From assembly GCA_015680685.1 (NCBI GenBank), contig MNCI01030970.1:39002-72678 (forward strand): a stretch of 33,677 nt of DNA. The letters run 5' to 3'. The notes beneath the pieces were generated by a model that worked only from the letters and a program-made list of their open reading frames with translations, searched no databases and was not told the origin of the DNA. Origin of the DNA: Gnetum montanum (Eukaryota; Streptophyta; Gnetopsida; Gnetales; Gnetaceae). A program made the translations under genes and the position numbers. Below are positions 21,501 to 31,245 of this stretch, piece by piece (within the stretch, counting starts at the first letter, position 1; each line of letters opens with the position of its first letter).

Positions 21501-23394
21501 AGTTGAATTCAAAGTGGATGTAGGAGAAGTCAAAATTGAAGGCTGAAAATAAGCATCATAAAATGACATCACAAATGTCATGAAACATAATTTTTTATGA
21601 ATGTTGGAAAAAAACAATGCAATAGGTGATGCATAACATTAAATCTAGAACTATTGAAGATGACTTGAGATAGAAAAAGTCATAAAATGTACCAAAAACT
21701 CTAACTTATGTAGAAAAAAGCCAAATTGTGTATAAAATTGACTCCTTTTAATGGATACTATTGAAAAGCTAAAGGTAAATTTATCAAAAATAGATATAAG
21801 TTGATGGGTACTTGCAAGAGGAGTTTGAATAGAGTGGGATAAGAAAGGAAAAAGTCTAGAATATTACCAATGCATCTATGGTGGAATGTTGAACCACAGA
21901 AGTGGCCCATGGCTAGATCCCAAAAAGTACATAAAAAAAATATTACTGAAACACTTCCTAACCCACTAAATTCTCCCAATCACACCCTAGCTAAAGTAAA
22001 GCAAAGATACTTGTTTGGCCTCACTAATGTAGAGCATGCAAAGAAAAAGAGATAGAGAAAGATTGAGAGATTGATAGAAACAAAAATAGAAAACAAAAAA
22101 ATAGAGGGAAAGAAGATTAGGAATATCAAAAATACACTAATGTTCATGTACACAACTAGATCCCTAAAACGAACCTCTCCCTTATCTTACCCATATGAAG
22201 ATTCACACTCCTTATGTCACTCGATACTCAATACTTCCTTATTGCATTAGGGTAGAAACTCTCATTTTGCCTTACTAAGGTTACATATAAAGAGGAATGG
22301 AAATAGATGAGGAAAGGAAATGAGAAGAAGAAAAGATAAATATAGTACATGAAAGCAGAAATTGTAGTATGTAAATTTTGAAAGCAAAAGAGAAAGAGGA
22401 GAAAAAAGAATATTGCATATACACCTATCATGAGGATTATTATATGCCATAAAAGTGGGACATAGCTTAATCCTATACACTATATGGCTAAAAAGCATAT
22501 AATCTATATATTGTTAAAGTAATCCCTCCCTATTCTACTTAAGAATACATTTAGTCATACCCTCACATGAAGTAATGAGATATTCAGTCACTCAAAACTC
22601 TCACTAATTATGCAGAGCAAATAGAGTAGAATGGGATAGATAGCTTAGGGAAACATGAAGAAAATAGCTAAAGAAATAGTAGAACATGAAATAGAGAGGG
22701 GGAGTAGTAAGGAAAATAGTGAAAAAGAAAATAGAGTTTAGAGAAAAATTACTATCCCAACACAGTAAATATCTTGTCATAGTATAAAAGAGCTGATGAA
22801 AGGTAAATTGGCACTCGAAGAATGCACATTCAATTTCAAACACTAAGCAGGTTCAATACTAGGAATTGACTGTATATAGTAGCACTTTAGAAAGCTTCTT
22901 ATAGTGTTAGACTAGTGGATACAAAAATGATGTGATGTTTTAATGTTAAGAAATTTCTTATAACTTAATATTGCTTGCTAACCATAAGCAACTAGCAAAA
23001 TGATACTAATAGAGAATTGATTCAAAAGTTAAATGTGATCTTAAGAAGCACTAATAAATGTCTAACACTTAGGAAAAAGTAGTAAACAAAGAATAAAAGT
23101 ATTTAATCATAGAAATTCAAGTGTGAATTACATTTGAAATTAAACATCATGACATTCTTATAAGTTTATTTTTCGTAAACCATCATTGTATGCCCTAATG
23201 ATTATGAAATTGATGTGGAGCATTGATGTTGAAATGTTCACTATCTATTATTAACTAATAATAGCAAATGATAAGAGTAAGAAAAAATAGAATTATGTCT
23301 AATAGATACTAGTAGATGTTCACCACTTAGAAATAATTACAAACAAAGATATTTAAACATTTACTTATAAGGACAAAAGAAATCTTTCTTTTAA
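18519..23394. other. AT-rich stretch without recognisable genes
   Basis: No ORF here resembles a known protein; the open frames are T-rich or A-rich chance frames. A TATAAATA box on the plus strand at 19330-19337, followed by a purine-rich leader-like stretch, could mark an old LTR, but I find no partner copy or TG...CA ends. The stretch at 21000-23390 is purine-rich on the plus strand and may be decayed internal sequence of element C, whose reverse transcriptase region would be expected here but is not readable. Confidence 0.4.
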
Positions 23395-24060
23395 TGTGAG
23401 GATATATCAAGTTTTTCAAAGCCTAAATCAGCAAAATCAACATCAAAGTTAGATAGATTATTTAGGTCTATTACGTTTGCAATAGTAGTAGGATTCTTAG
23501 TTGAGGGAGTAACTATAGATTTCCTTAGAAGTTTAATTTTGATATTAGCTAGTTTACGACTAAGATGATAGGGTTAGGATTCACAATCTAAGTAAGAGAC
23601 ACATGGAATCTATGTATAAACTAAGATGATTAACTCAGTATTATAGAAAGGGAAGTGAATATCTTGATGTATAGGAGATGATACTACAAGATGTTGAGCT
23701 AGCCAAGGATGTCCTAGTATTCTGTTGGCATTGAGACATTCACATGTGACCATAAAGAGAACTTTGGATTATATAGGATCATCCACTATGAATAGTAGCC
23801 TAATGGAATATTTGACTTCCACTCACATATTGTTAAAGGAAATAGGATTAATGTGGGTTTTATTGAAAGCTACCTGATCATAAAGACCAAGACACTTGAT
23901 AACAACCCATGTGATCATGTTAGATTTGACACCATCATCAACATATATTAGTAGAACAGAAGCATTAGGTAATACTTTGATGGGGATGTAGAGTGGTAGC
24001 TGATAGAAATTTTGATAGGGATGTAGAGTAGTAGTTGATAGATACTCCTTATCTTCAACT
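23395..24060 (-). pseudogene. Element C: retropepsin (protease) remnant of a gypsy element
   Basis: Gypsy protease cuts the Gag-Pol precursor. The minus-strand frame reads LPNASVLLIYVDDGVKSNMI, then CLGLYDQV, VEVKYSIRL, ECLNANRILGHPWLAQ and PIHQDIHFPF. This follows the plant retropepsin layout: a D-x-G active-site loop (here D-D-G), then the ILGxPWL strand and a downstream IHQ-KFP-like motif. Stops TGA, TAA and TAG interrupt the frame without an obvious frameshift. After the protease a short acidic segment (FDVDFADLGFEKLD) ends near 23395, and no reverse transcriptase follows. 'YVDD' could suggest reverse transcriptase, but the context fits protease. Confidence 0.55.
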
Positions 24061-24689
24061 CAGCCTTTATGTTCTTACTATGAAAGTTCAAACAATTTGA
24101 TCCATAATGAGGTACTTGAAAGAAGGAAGATATAGACTCTATCTGAGCTAGAATGTCAGTTGGAACTACACTTCTCTTAAGAAAAAAATATAAATTACAT
24201 GATGCTCTTTAGAGATTATTATGAGGTCATATAAGGATAAGTTGATTCCCTTAGAGTGGATAATAACGGTCATCTATTAGAGGACCTTGTTATCTCTGAA
24301 TTGAGATGTATGTGGGGTTGGTATCATTACGATTGGTTATATAGGATTAGAAAAATATGGAAGGTTTCTTGAAGAAATGGTTTCCTATTATTATTGGAAA
24401 TAAATCTTTTTTAATATTTTAAAAGGTTGCTTTTATGCATTAGTAACTTTCTCCTTCTACTTGCCTAATTATGACTTGGTGGTCTGCAAGCTATGGGTAA
24501 GGATTCTTCCTTGAGGTGATGGAAAAGGATAATCAATATAGCAGGTGAAGGGATATTTTGAAATTCAGTGTCATAGTAAACTAGATGAGGGTAGAAAGGA
24601 TGGATATGTTCGGTAATAGTAGTAGAGTGATAAGTATGAGTAATAATCCAAGCCATAGTTGGATTTTGGTTAGTTGGAATAACACTAAT
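24061..24689 (-). pseudogene. gag: Element C: probable gag C-terminal region
   Basis: Upstream of the protease on the minus strand lie His/Tyr/Pro-rich fragments (for example PFYPHLVYY, YPFPSPQGR in another frame) broken by stops. Their place before the protease and their composition fit a plant gypsy gag tail. No zinc knuckle is readable. The A3 LTR abuts it at 24690. Confidence 0.3.
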
Positions 24690-25508
24690 TGATGAGAGGT
24701 AAGGTATCCCTACGCTCAACCATATGAATATGAGTGTCCATGCACGATTCAGTTGAATTCCAAGGACTAAGTGCTTATGTGCTTTTGCGGAACAAGGATG
24801 GGTTAGTCAGTTGTTGTCTTTCCAAGCTTACTTGTATAACACGATTGTATGGTTAAGTAAACTTGAGGTATATGATTTTTATATATTTTTATGTTTTATG
24901 GCCTAGTGCTACAAAGGGAGGAGAGAGATAACTAAGTAACTAATTTAATTTAACTACTCAACTATGCTTTAACTAGTCCTAACACCAACATCCATTCTCA
25001 CTTGCCATACACATCCTGAACTAGTGCAACACTGCTGAGATTACCAAACACTAATTGTTACTGGGTTACCAAGCGTTACACATATGCTCGAAGTAATCGT
25101 ACTAAGTGTGCTTACTTATGAGAGTTATAGGGTGAGAGAGAGAACATTAATTAACTAATGAAAGCATTAAATAACTACAATTAACATTAATTAATATATT
25201 CTAGATGTTGCAAGGTTTATCACAAAGTTTATCTTTATTGCTGTACACAAGGTGTGCTTAGGTACACAATGCTTGAATGAGGATCTGTTTACTTTATGAC
25301 TCCTACTATGGGCATGCAGAAATAATTCTAACTCTAAGAGGGAGAAAAGGTAAGAGTTAGGGTAAGGGGCTAAGACTAATTTACAAACTACTCAATGAAA
25401 AAACTACTCCCAAACCAAGTGCATCCCCTCTTATTTATAGGTGACAAGACAGGCTTTGATATCGGATGCCCAATATCACTTAGAAGGCTTTGATATCGTG
25501 GCTCATCA
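24690..25508 (-). repeat. A3 3' LTR (819 bp)
   Basis: On the minus strand it starts TGATGAGCCACG and ends CTCATCA. It carries TATAAATA at 25439-25432 and U5 landmarks shared with A0, A1 and A2. Its 3' flank is CTAAT (24685-24689). Confidence 0.8.
25432..25439 (-). promoter_or_regulatory. TATA box of A3 LTR
   Basis: TATAAATA on the minus strand, aligned with the other family A LTRs. Confidence 0.6.
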
Positions 25509-25672
25509 TACCCTCATGACTGAATGAAAACTCATCCTTGAGTTCTTTACAAAATATTGTGAAGGTATGAGATTATTGACTGAATGAGAATTGACAACGA
25601 TAAGGAATAATAGAATCAAAGTGCTTGGTGAATGGATCTAAAAGCATATTACGACATTGGTGTTCATGCCCA

Positions 25673-25873
25673 TTATGGTGAACACTGTACATAAATGACA
25701 TCCAAGCCCTTATTTGATAGCTTGAAGAGAGAGAAAAGAAAATGAAGCGCATTGCTATCGCTGTCAAGATTGCACCTTTTGTTGTTTATCCATAGCCATG
25801 CAACCAAACTTGTTCCTAGCGTAAATGCTCCAGCTCCAGTCCATCCAAAGTGCTTCCTCCTATCCCAGTCCAT
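25673..25873 (-). pseudogene. Unidentified coding-like fragment in the A3 ORF2 slot
   Basis: A minus-strand frame of 66 codons begins MDWDRRKHFGWTGAGAFTLG and continues TSLVAWLWINNKR. A short hydrophobic Gly/Ala/Leu/Trp stretch (residues about 12-28) followed by basic residues resembles the start of a membrane-associated plant protein, but I do not recognise it. It is richer in G+C and CpG than its surroundings and unlike ORF2 of A0 or A2. The frame is on the element's sense strand, about 165 bases before the polypurine-tract region. It may be a captured host exon or a diverged element ORF. Confidence 0.3.
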
Positions 25874-27524
25874 AGTTCATGTAATCGTCATCTTCACACA
25901 CAACACAGTCACGAATGAGCAAGGATAGGTAAGCCACAATGCAGTTGATACCTTGCCTCAATATAAAGCACATTGGTTGAGTTGTGGTTATGGTAGAAAC
26001 TGGGTTAGAGGTTTATCACTGATAACTACCCAAGGCATAGGGGTGATACAAGTAGTAAAATGGAAAAATTTGTGACAGGGCCCCGACAACTAAGAGCGAA
26101 CCTCTGGTAGCAATAGGGTGGAAAAGTATAGGGAACAAGAAAAATGGGAAAAATAACAATGGTGATGCCAATAAAATGGATGTCATGGATGTGGATGAAA
26201 TGAGAAAATGTTGATTACAAGAAATGTTTAAGGAGAATAATTTGAGAATTGCACCATAAAGGAATGTCATTGGGTCCTCCCCAAAGCAGGCTCATGCCTT
26301 TTATGCCCTAAAAAACCCTCAAACCAATGAGTCCATAGGCTCTAGGGATGACATATGGAAAAAATGGTTAAATACTTACCCACAAGAATTTACCAAGGAA
26401 AAAAAATGCATCAACCAAAATATAGACTAATTATAAAACTAGCAATGAGGTGGAAAATGTGAAAAAATATGGAGAGTAGAAAATGGAATGGAATCCCAAG
26501 AGCAAGGTCATGTAAAGTCACTTGTGTATTTTATGGTTAAGGTGACTGACTAGAACTTATTCCAAAGTTGGACTGAAACCAACCACATTCAGTGACCTTG
26601 CATCAATACACTTAACCAATCCATCCTCTTGAAGCAACAAGAATGCTTCCTCAAAGATTCACCACCATTCCAAGGAGAGAAAGATAGAGAAGCAGGAAGC
26701 AAGAAAGGGCCTTAGTTAGAGGGAACCTTTAGGCATGGGTAACATGTCTTTCTAGTGCCATAACTGATGCTTGTAGCCCATATTTCCTTATTATGTATAT
26801 GGGGTGTGGTTTGAATTCTCATCATTTTTTGTTTATTTTTTCTCAATTTTATTGCGTGAGAACCACACCATGAAAAGACATATTTTTATTCACTTAGCTT
26901 CCTAATATTTGATCAATGGAAAAATGGTGGAAAACCCATGAAAAGAATCCAAGTACCCAAGAGGATAGCCAACACATGTGCATTGAATCCCCTTGAAGTC
27001 ACACCCTTTTCAACCATTGAGTCCTTCTTTAGTTTGAAGAATACCAAGCCACTAGTTCATTAATGCATTTATTTGGAAAAAAGAAGTAGTATAGTTCCAA
27101 AACCAAGGGAGACCATAGAGTTGAATGGATGAATGGGAGACGTGGACTCATTACCTATTTTATCAAAAGAACCATATCTTAATATCAACATTGAAAATCA
27201 AAGGTAAAAACCAAACATTAGCAATCAACATTATTATAGTACAATTCATCATCATAAGCACTTATTATATGACGAATGAAAGTAAGTCAAACAAAGAAAT
27301 AGTAAAAATGGTAACGATGGTGTAAAAATAAAAATAATAAATAAATAAATATGAAAAAATATGTAAAAAAAGAATACAAAAGGAACCAAGGGATTTGAAT
27401 GGTTAGCATTGATGGCTATCTCCCCTACGACTGAGGTGGTAGGAGGTAATTCGAAATAGGGAGCAAGGTTGTCCACCAACAGAGGTAGCATTGGTACTAA
27501 CTGTCCTAGGCTCATGGAAAGATT
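25874..27524 (-). other. A3 internal spacer
   Basis: Non-coding. It aligns in parts with the A1 and A2 spacers: a 'gggtgtgacttcaagggga' block near 27000 and a 'cctgctttggggaggaccca' block near 26275 (minus strand). The 27290-27380 part is A-rich on the plus strand, equal to the T-rich run after ORF1 in A1 and A2. Open frames here are unconvincing. Confidence 0.5.
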
Positions 27525-27640
27525 TGGTTTATTGGACATTGACCAATAGTTTCTTATCCAGGCTCTTAGGTTTGTAAATAATCATTGCCCCTGAAGGAAA
27601 AGTTGCAAGAATGATATAAGGTCCTTCCCATAGCATTTGT
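27525..27640 (-). pseudogene. A3: integrase C-terminal remnant
   Basis: The minus-strand frame reads LWEGPYIILATFPSGAM, matching the WxGPY...SGA motif near the C-terminal end of Ty3/gypsy integrase, which helps bind DNA during insertion. It continues to a stop after about 35 codons (LLVNVQ then TAA). The catalytic core (HHCC, DDE) is absent because the sequence meets the family D repeat. Motif-based and short, so only moderately certain. Confidence 0.45.
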
Positions 27641-29000
27641 GTTGGTGACCGTTTGGGATGCGAGCACCAACGAGTGTCCTCAAATAGGATTTAGGTGCTT
27701 GCTGATCTCTGGCAACACCAAGGCTCAGATACCTCAAAATAGACTTAGTAGTTAATGTGAGTATGTGTGTGTGTGCTATTGCGGTGTGCTATTGTGAAAA
27801 ATGAAACGATTGGGCTGTGTGTAAAACTATAAATGACTTATCTTAACAAGATTCAGCGAACTTTGCAAAGTACTATGAGTTGTTGAGAGTTATTATTCTG
27901 TTTAATAGGCTAGTCTATTCGGTTCTTATAATACCTACTTGTAACAATTAAAATTTTGCAAAAACATTTGAGCACAACTCTGAGAATGTACTTCTAATTT
28001 TCCCTAGAAAAAGAGACAGTTCCACAAGAAAACTAGAAATAGAGTGAGATTCAATGGAAATAGAAAGAAGAGAAAAAGAAAGCATATTTGTGTAAAGATC
28101 TCAAATTTTTAAATAAGGTAAAATGATACGAGTAAAAAATTTGCAATAAAGCTATCCCAAATTCAATAACTATGAATTGTTCAAACTTACAAGGCTCAAA
28201 TAAGCAATTTCTTCAACACAATCCTACTATGCTACCCAAAAAATTGTTGCGTACACTATCACATACCAGACTCTATTTTGGCTAGATAATGGATGTCAAA
28301 AATTGCATTTAATAGAACCTTCAAAAGACTTGATAGTTTATGATTGAATTACCATGAAGATTCACTTTAAAGATAAAAGAAGCTATTCTGGTCCTATCAA
28401 AATACCAAAGATTTTCTGAACCCTATGAACTATTGAATCATTCAACGGCTTGACTACATGTAGAGGCTCTCTTACAACAATCTCAATAGTAGTTCTTATA
28501 CATTGCACAATAATAAAATTCACTACTAAAATGCTCTTAAGGCTTTCAAACACAAGCTCTTCTATGGAAAAATTTTAATAGAAATTTTCTATCATGCAAC
28601 AAGAACAATAAGAGCAATCTAAAAATATCAATATTACTTGCCAAGCATGATACTATCTAAACTACTAGCTAAAAAATTTAAACAAAATAAAAAAAAACAT
28701 AACTCACAGGACTGTGACAAAGAGGCTGAAATGTTGTCTTTAACAAGTCATCTTACAAGAAATCTTTTACAATGTCTTCTTTTCAATCCTCCTCCGAGAC
28801 CCAGAGTGAGACCCCCTTTCCTTCCTACCCTTGAAGCCTTTTTATAGGGTCTCATAGGTAGTTAGATATTATAAAATATCTTGGTTAACTTCTCTCCCAA
28901 GTAAGGAAGTTATAACTTACCCAACAAGTTAGAACATATTACTTGCCCAACAAGTTAGAAAGTTATAACTTATACATGAAGTTAGGAGAAAATTATGCTA
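27641..29000 (-). repeat. Family D LTR-like repeat, copy 2
   Basis: 28425-29000 matches 1-600 in the same orientation, with a shared minus-strand TATA box. The 27735-28425 part would be R/U5, not covered by copy 1 because the window starts there. On the minus strand, GAGGTATCTGAGCC at about 27737-27723 resembles the initiator-Met primer site TGGTATCAGAGC, so the LTR may end near 27738 and about 80 bases of internal sequence may follow before A3 resumes. The right edge is approximate. Confidence 0.4.
28837..28846 (-). promoter_or_regulatory. TATA box in family D LTR copy 2
   Basis: TATAAAAAGG on the minus strand, equivalent to 501-510. Confidence 0.45.
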
Positions 29001-29282
29001 ACATTGGCATACGTCTTTTTGGTAATTTAAAATGAGCTACAATTATCATGGAATTTTACTTGTAACTGAAAAACCACAAAATTTTGAGCTTAGTACTTCT
29101 CTAACAAGAATCGAGTTAAGTCATGATGCTCCCTAGCATGACTGAAGCTTGAGGGCCTCACAGACAGCTTCAAACAGAGTCGAACTCAACAAGAAACGGT
29201 TCCCTGGGACCCCACAGAAGACTACAATGACATCTTCCATCAAACTTGGCAAATCTTGAGCTCAAAATACTTGGTTTTCACT

Positions 29283-30000
29283 AAGTATGCATCCTCTACG
29301 CTGGCCTATACATGCCCAGCGTACAGCCCAGCGTATAGCAACTTTTGGGCCCTAAAATGAGTCAAAACATGCCATAATTAAGCGTCTGGACCCCCCATGA
29401 CCTTTCCCAAGGTCACTAGTAGCTCTCAGGCACTTGAAAATCAAATTTTGGGCTCCAAATGATGGTCTTTCATTCCTGTACGCCTAGCGTATACGCCCAG
29501 CATGTAGCCAGTGTATAGCAACTTTTGGGCCCCAAAAATGAGTCAAAACATGCCAGAATTGAGTGTATGGACCCCCCATGACCTTCCCCAAGGTCCCTAG
29601 TAGCTCTCAAGCACTTGAAAATGAAATTTTGGGCACCAAATGATGGTCTTTCATTCCTATAAGCCCAGTGTGCAACCAGCGTAGAGCAGTTTTTGGGCCC
29701 CAAAAATGAGTCAAAACATGCCAGAATTGAGCGCCTAGACCCCCCAGGACCTTCACTAGGATTCCCAGTTGCTCTTAGGCACTTGAAAATCAAGTTTCAA
29801 CCTCAAAATGATGCACTTCCATGACCTGTACGCTGAGCATACGTACTCTGCACGCCCAGCGTGCAGCCCAGCGTACACTACCAGAAACAGCCCAAAACAG
29901 GCACCAAACAGTGAGATTTTCACCTAAAATTAACTCCTAGAGGTAGGGAAACTATTGGGCATCATCATAGGCACCTGAAAATCAAGTTTTGACCTTAGAA
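29283..30000 (+). repeat. Tandem repeats of about 168-193 bp in element B U3
   Basis: Four units can be aligned. The string 'ttttgggcc' followed by 'aaaatgagtcaaaacatgcca' starts at 29343, 29523 and 29691, a spacing of 180 then 168 bases. A diverged fourth unit runs to about 29998, and a fifth begins and passes into the 15-bp array. Each unit carries one or more CCAGCGTA/TACGCTGG words in both orientations. Open frames across it are by-products of the repetition. Confidence 0.8.
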
Positions 30001-30041
30001 TGAAGCATTTTCATGTGTGTATGCTGGGTACATTTTTGGTG

Positions 30042-30251
30042 TATGCTGGCATGCTGTACGCTGGCATATTATACGCTGGCATCTTGTACGCTGGTATGCT
30101 ATATGCTGGCATGCTATACGCTGGCATGCTATACACTGGCATGCTATATGTTGGCATGCTGTACGCTGGCATGCTATACGCTGGCATGCTGTACGCTGGC
30201 ATGCTATACGCTGGCATCCTGTACATTGGCATCCTGTACGCTAGTATGCTA
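30042..30251 (+). repeat. 15-bp tandem array, 14 units of TACGCTGGCATGCTA
   Basis: Fourteen consecutive 15-base units with few changes and no length variation. Since 15 is a multiple of three and the units lack stops, several frames on both strands are open, which explains apparent proteins such as repeated MLYAG. It lies in the U3 of element B, about 120 bases before the TATA box. Confidence 0.92.
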
Positions 30252-30373
30252 TATGTTGTATAGTTGTAACATATCTTGCACTTGGTCAACACACCACCTG
30301 TCTCTTGATCCAAATGTTTCTCACCTTACAACCACTCATCCCCTTTCAAACCTGAGTCTAATGTCGAAACCCG

Positions 30374-30381
30374 TATAAAAA
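30374..30381 (+). promoter_or_regulatory. TATA box of element B LTR
   Basis: TATAAAAA in 'aacccgtataaaaagtcc', downstream of the repeat arrays and about 580 bases before the inferred LTR end. Confidence 0.5.
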
Positions 30382-30957
30382 GTCCAATTTTTTACCAGAT
30401 CCAGGGGGAAAAGGGTAGGCATCTTGGCAAAAATCGGGGCAAACCACACTAAGAGAATTGAGAAACCTACATCCTATACGCTGGACTTCAACCTTGCACG
30501 CTTAACATACAGCCTCTACGTTTTGCCTGCAATTTGAACCAGCACGCTGTCACGCCCTTGCATTCACTGCGGCTCTTCGTCTGCCTTGTGTCAGATCCAC
30601 AACTTCATTAAGACCGGTGCATTGTAATTCCTATCACGCAATAATATTACCACATTTCTTTGCTAAGATTTGTTACAGTTTTTCGTTCATTACTGTATGC
30701 TTACTATTTACGTTCCTGTACACTTACGCTTCCTTTGACATTAGTAATGTCGTTTACGTATAACCCAGCGTATAACATAATGGCATACGCTCAGGGAAAT
30801 CCTTGTCTGATCTGTGCGCAAACCACTCAAGGTACTCTACCTTCATTAATTCTAGCTTGTCCTCAAGCGAAGGTAGGGTCCTCTGTACTTGTCTGGGGAT
30901 CTTTTGGTCTCTGTCTTGTTCCAGCTGGAGATTGACAATTTCGGACAGTACAGAAAA

Positions 30958-30974
30958 TGGCGCTAGAAGGAGGG
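30958..30974 (+). other. Element B primer-binding-site candidate
   Basis: TGGCGCTAGAAGGAGGG, starting with the TGG that pairs with the tRNA CCA end. It follows a possible LTR end 'cagtaca' at about 30952 by five bases. The string resembles sites I associate with plant Tat-lineage elements. I have not assigned the tRNA. Confidence 0.5.
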
Positions 30975-31034
30975 CCTGACTTGTTTTTTGTTTAATCAAA
31001 ACGCTGATCACGTTACCTATTCAAACATAGGATT

Positions 31035-31147
31035 TACGCTACTACAGTGTCTATGATGCTACAGTGTTAACGCTGCTATAGTGTCTACGCTGCTACAGTG
31101 TTCACGCTGCTATAGTGTTTACGCTGCTACAGTACCGCTACAGTGTT
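31035..31147 (+). repeat. 17-bp tandem repeats in element B leader
   Basis: About seven units of TACGCTGCTACAGTGTT, some one to three bases short. They lie between the primer-binding site and gag. The TACGCTG core also occurs in the U3 arrays. Confidence 0.85.
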
Positions 31148-31245
31148 TTTTCAACAAAAACACACAAAACACATCCGTTTCAAAGCTGAATTCACTGCAA
31201 TTTGCACCAAACATCAAGATGGTCTAAGTACTGACTGCCACCAAC

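Larger units (their letters stand above)
24690..27640 (-). mobile_element. A3: 3' part of a family A relative keeping an integrase end
   Basis: In element order: integrase C-terminal remnant (27640-27525), T-rich spacer, conserved blocks (about 27000 and 26275) shared with A1 and A2, an unrelated GC-richer segment where ORF2 should be, polypurine-tract region (25525-25509), and LTR (25508-24690). The 5' half is missing beyond the family D LTR at 27641. Having an integrase end just before the T-rich spacer, where A1 and A2 go straight from gag to spacer, suggests A3 derives from the pol-bearing parent of the family. Confidence 0.65.

Noticed and set aside
22228-22843. Minus-strand Phe-rich frames
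   Set aside because: Antisense of purine-rich DNA; composition alone produces them.
23930-23945. YVDD, the reverse transcriptase active-site motif
   Set aside because: The flanking sequence (KSNMI, then ILGHPWL and IHQ..HFPF) follows the retropepsin layout, and no other reverse transcriptase motif is nearby.
27765-27800. Short GT-rich run as a microsatellite or regulatory site
   Set aside because: Only a few units and imperfect; too weak to list.
29470-29793. Minus-strand frame of 107 codons with internal similarity
   Set aside because: It lies wholly in the roughly 180-bp tandem repeats and repeats with them; nothing suggests a protein.
30000-30378. Open frames on both strands with repeated MLYAG, TLAC or RWHA peptides
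   Set aside because: They are translations of the 15-bp tandem array; the period is a multiple of three, so any frame without a stop stays open.
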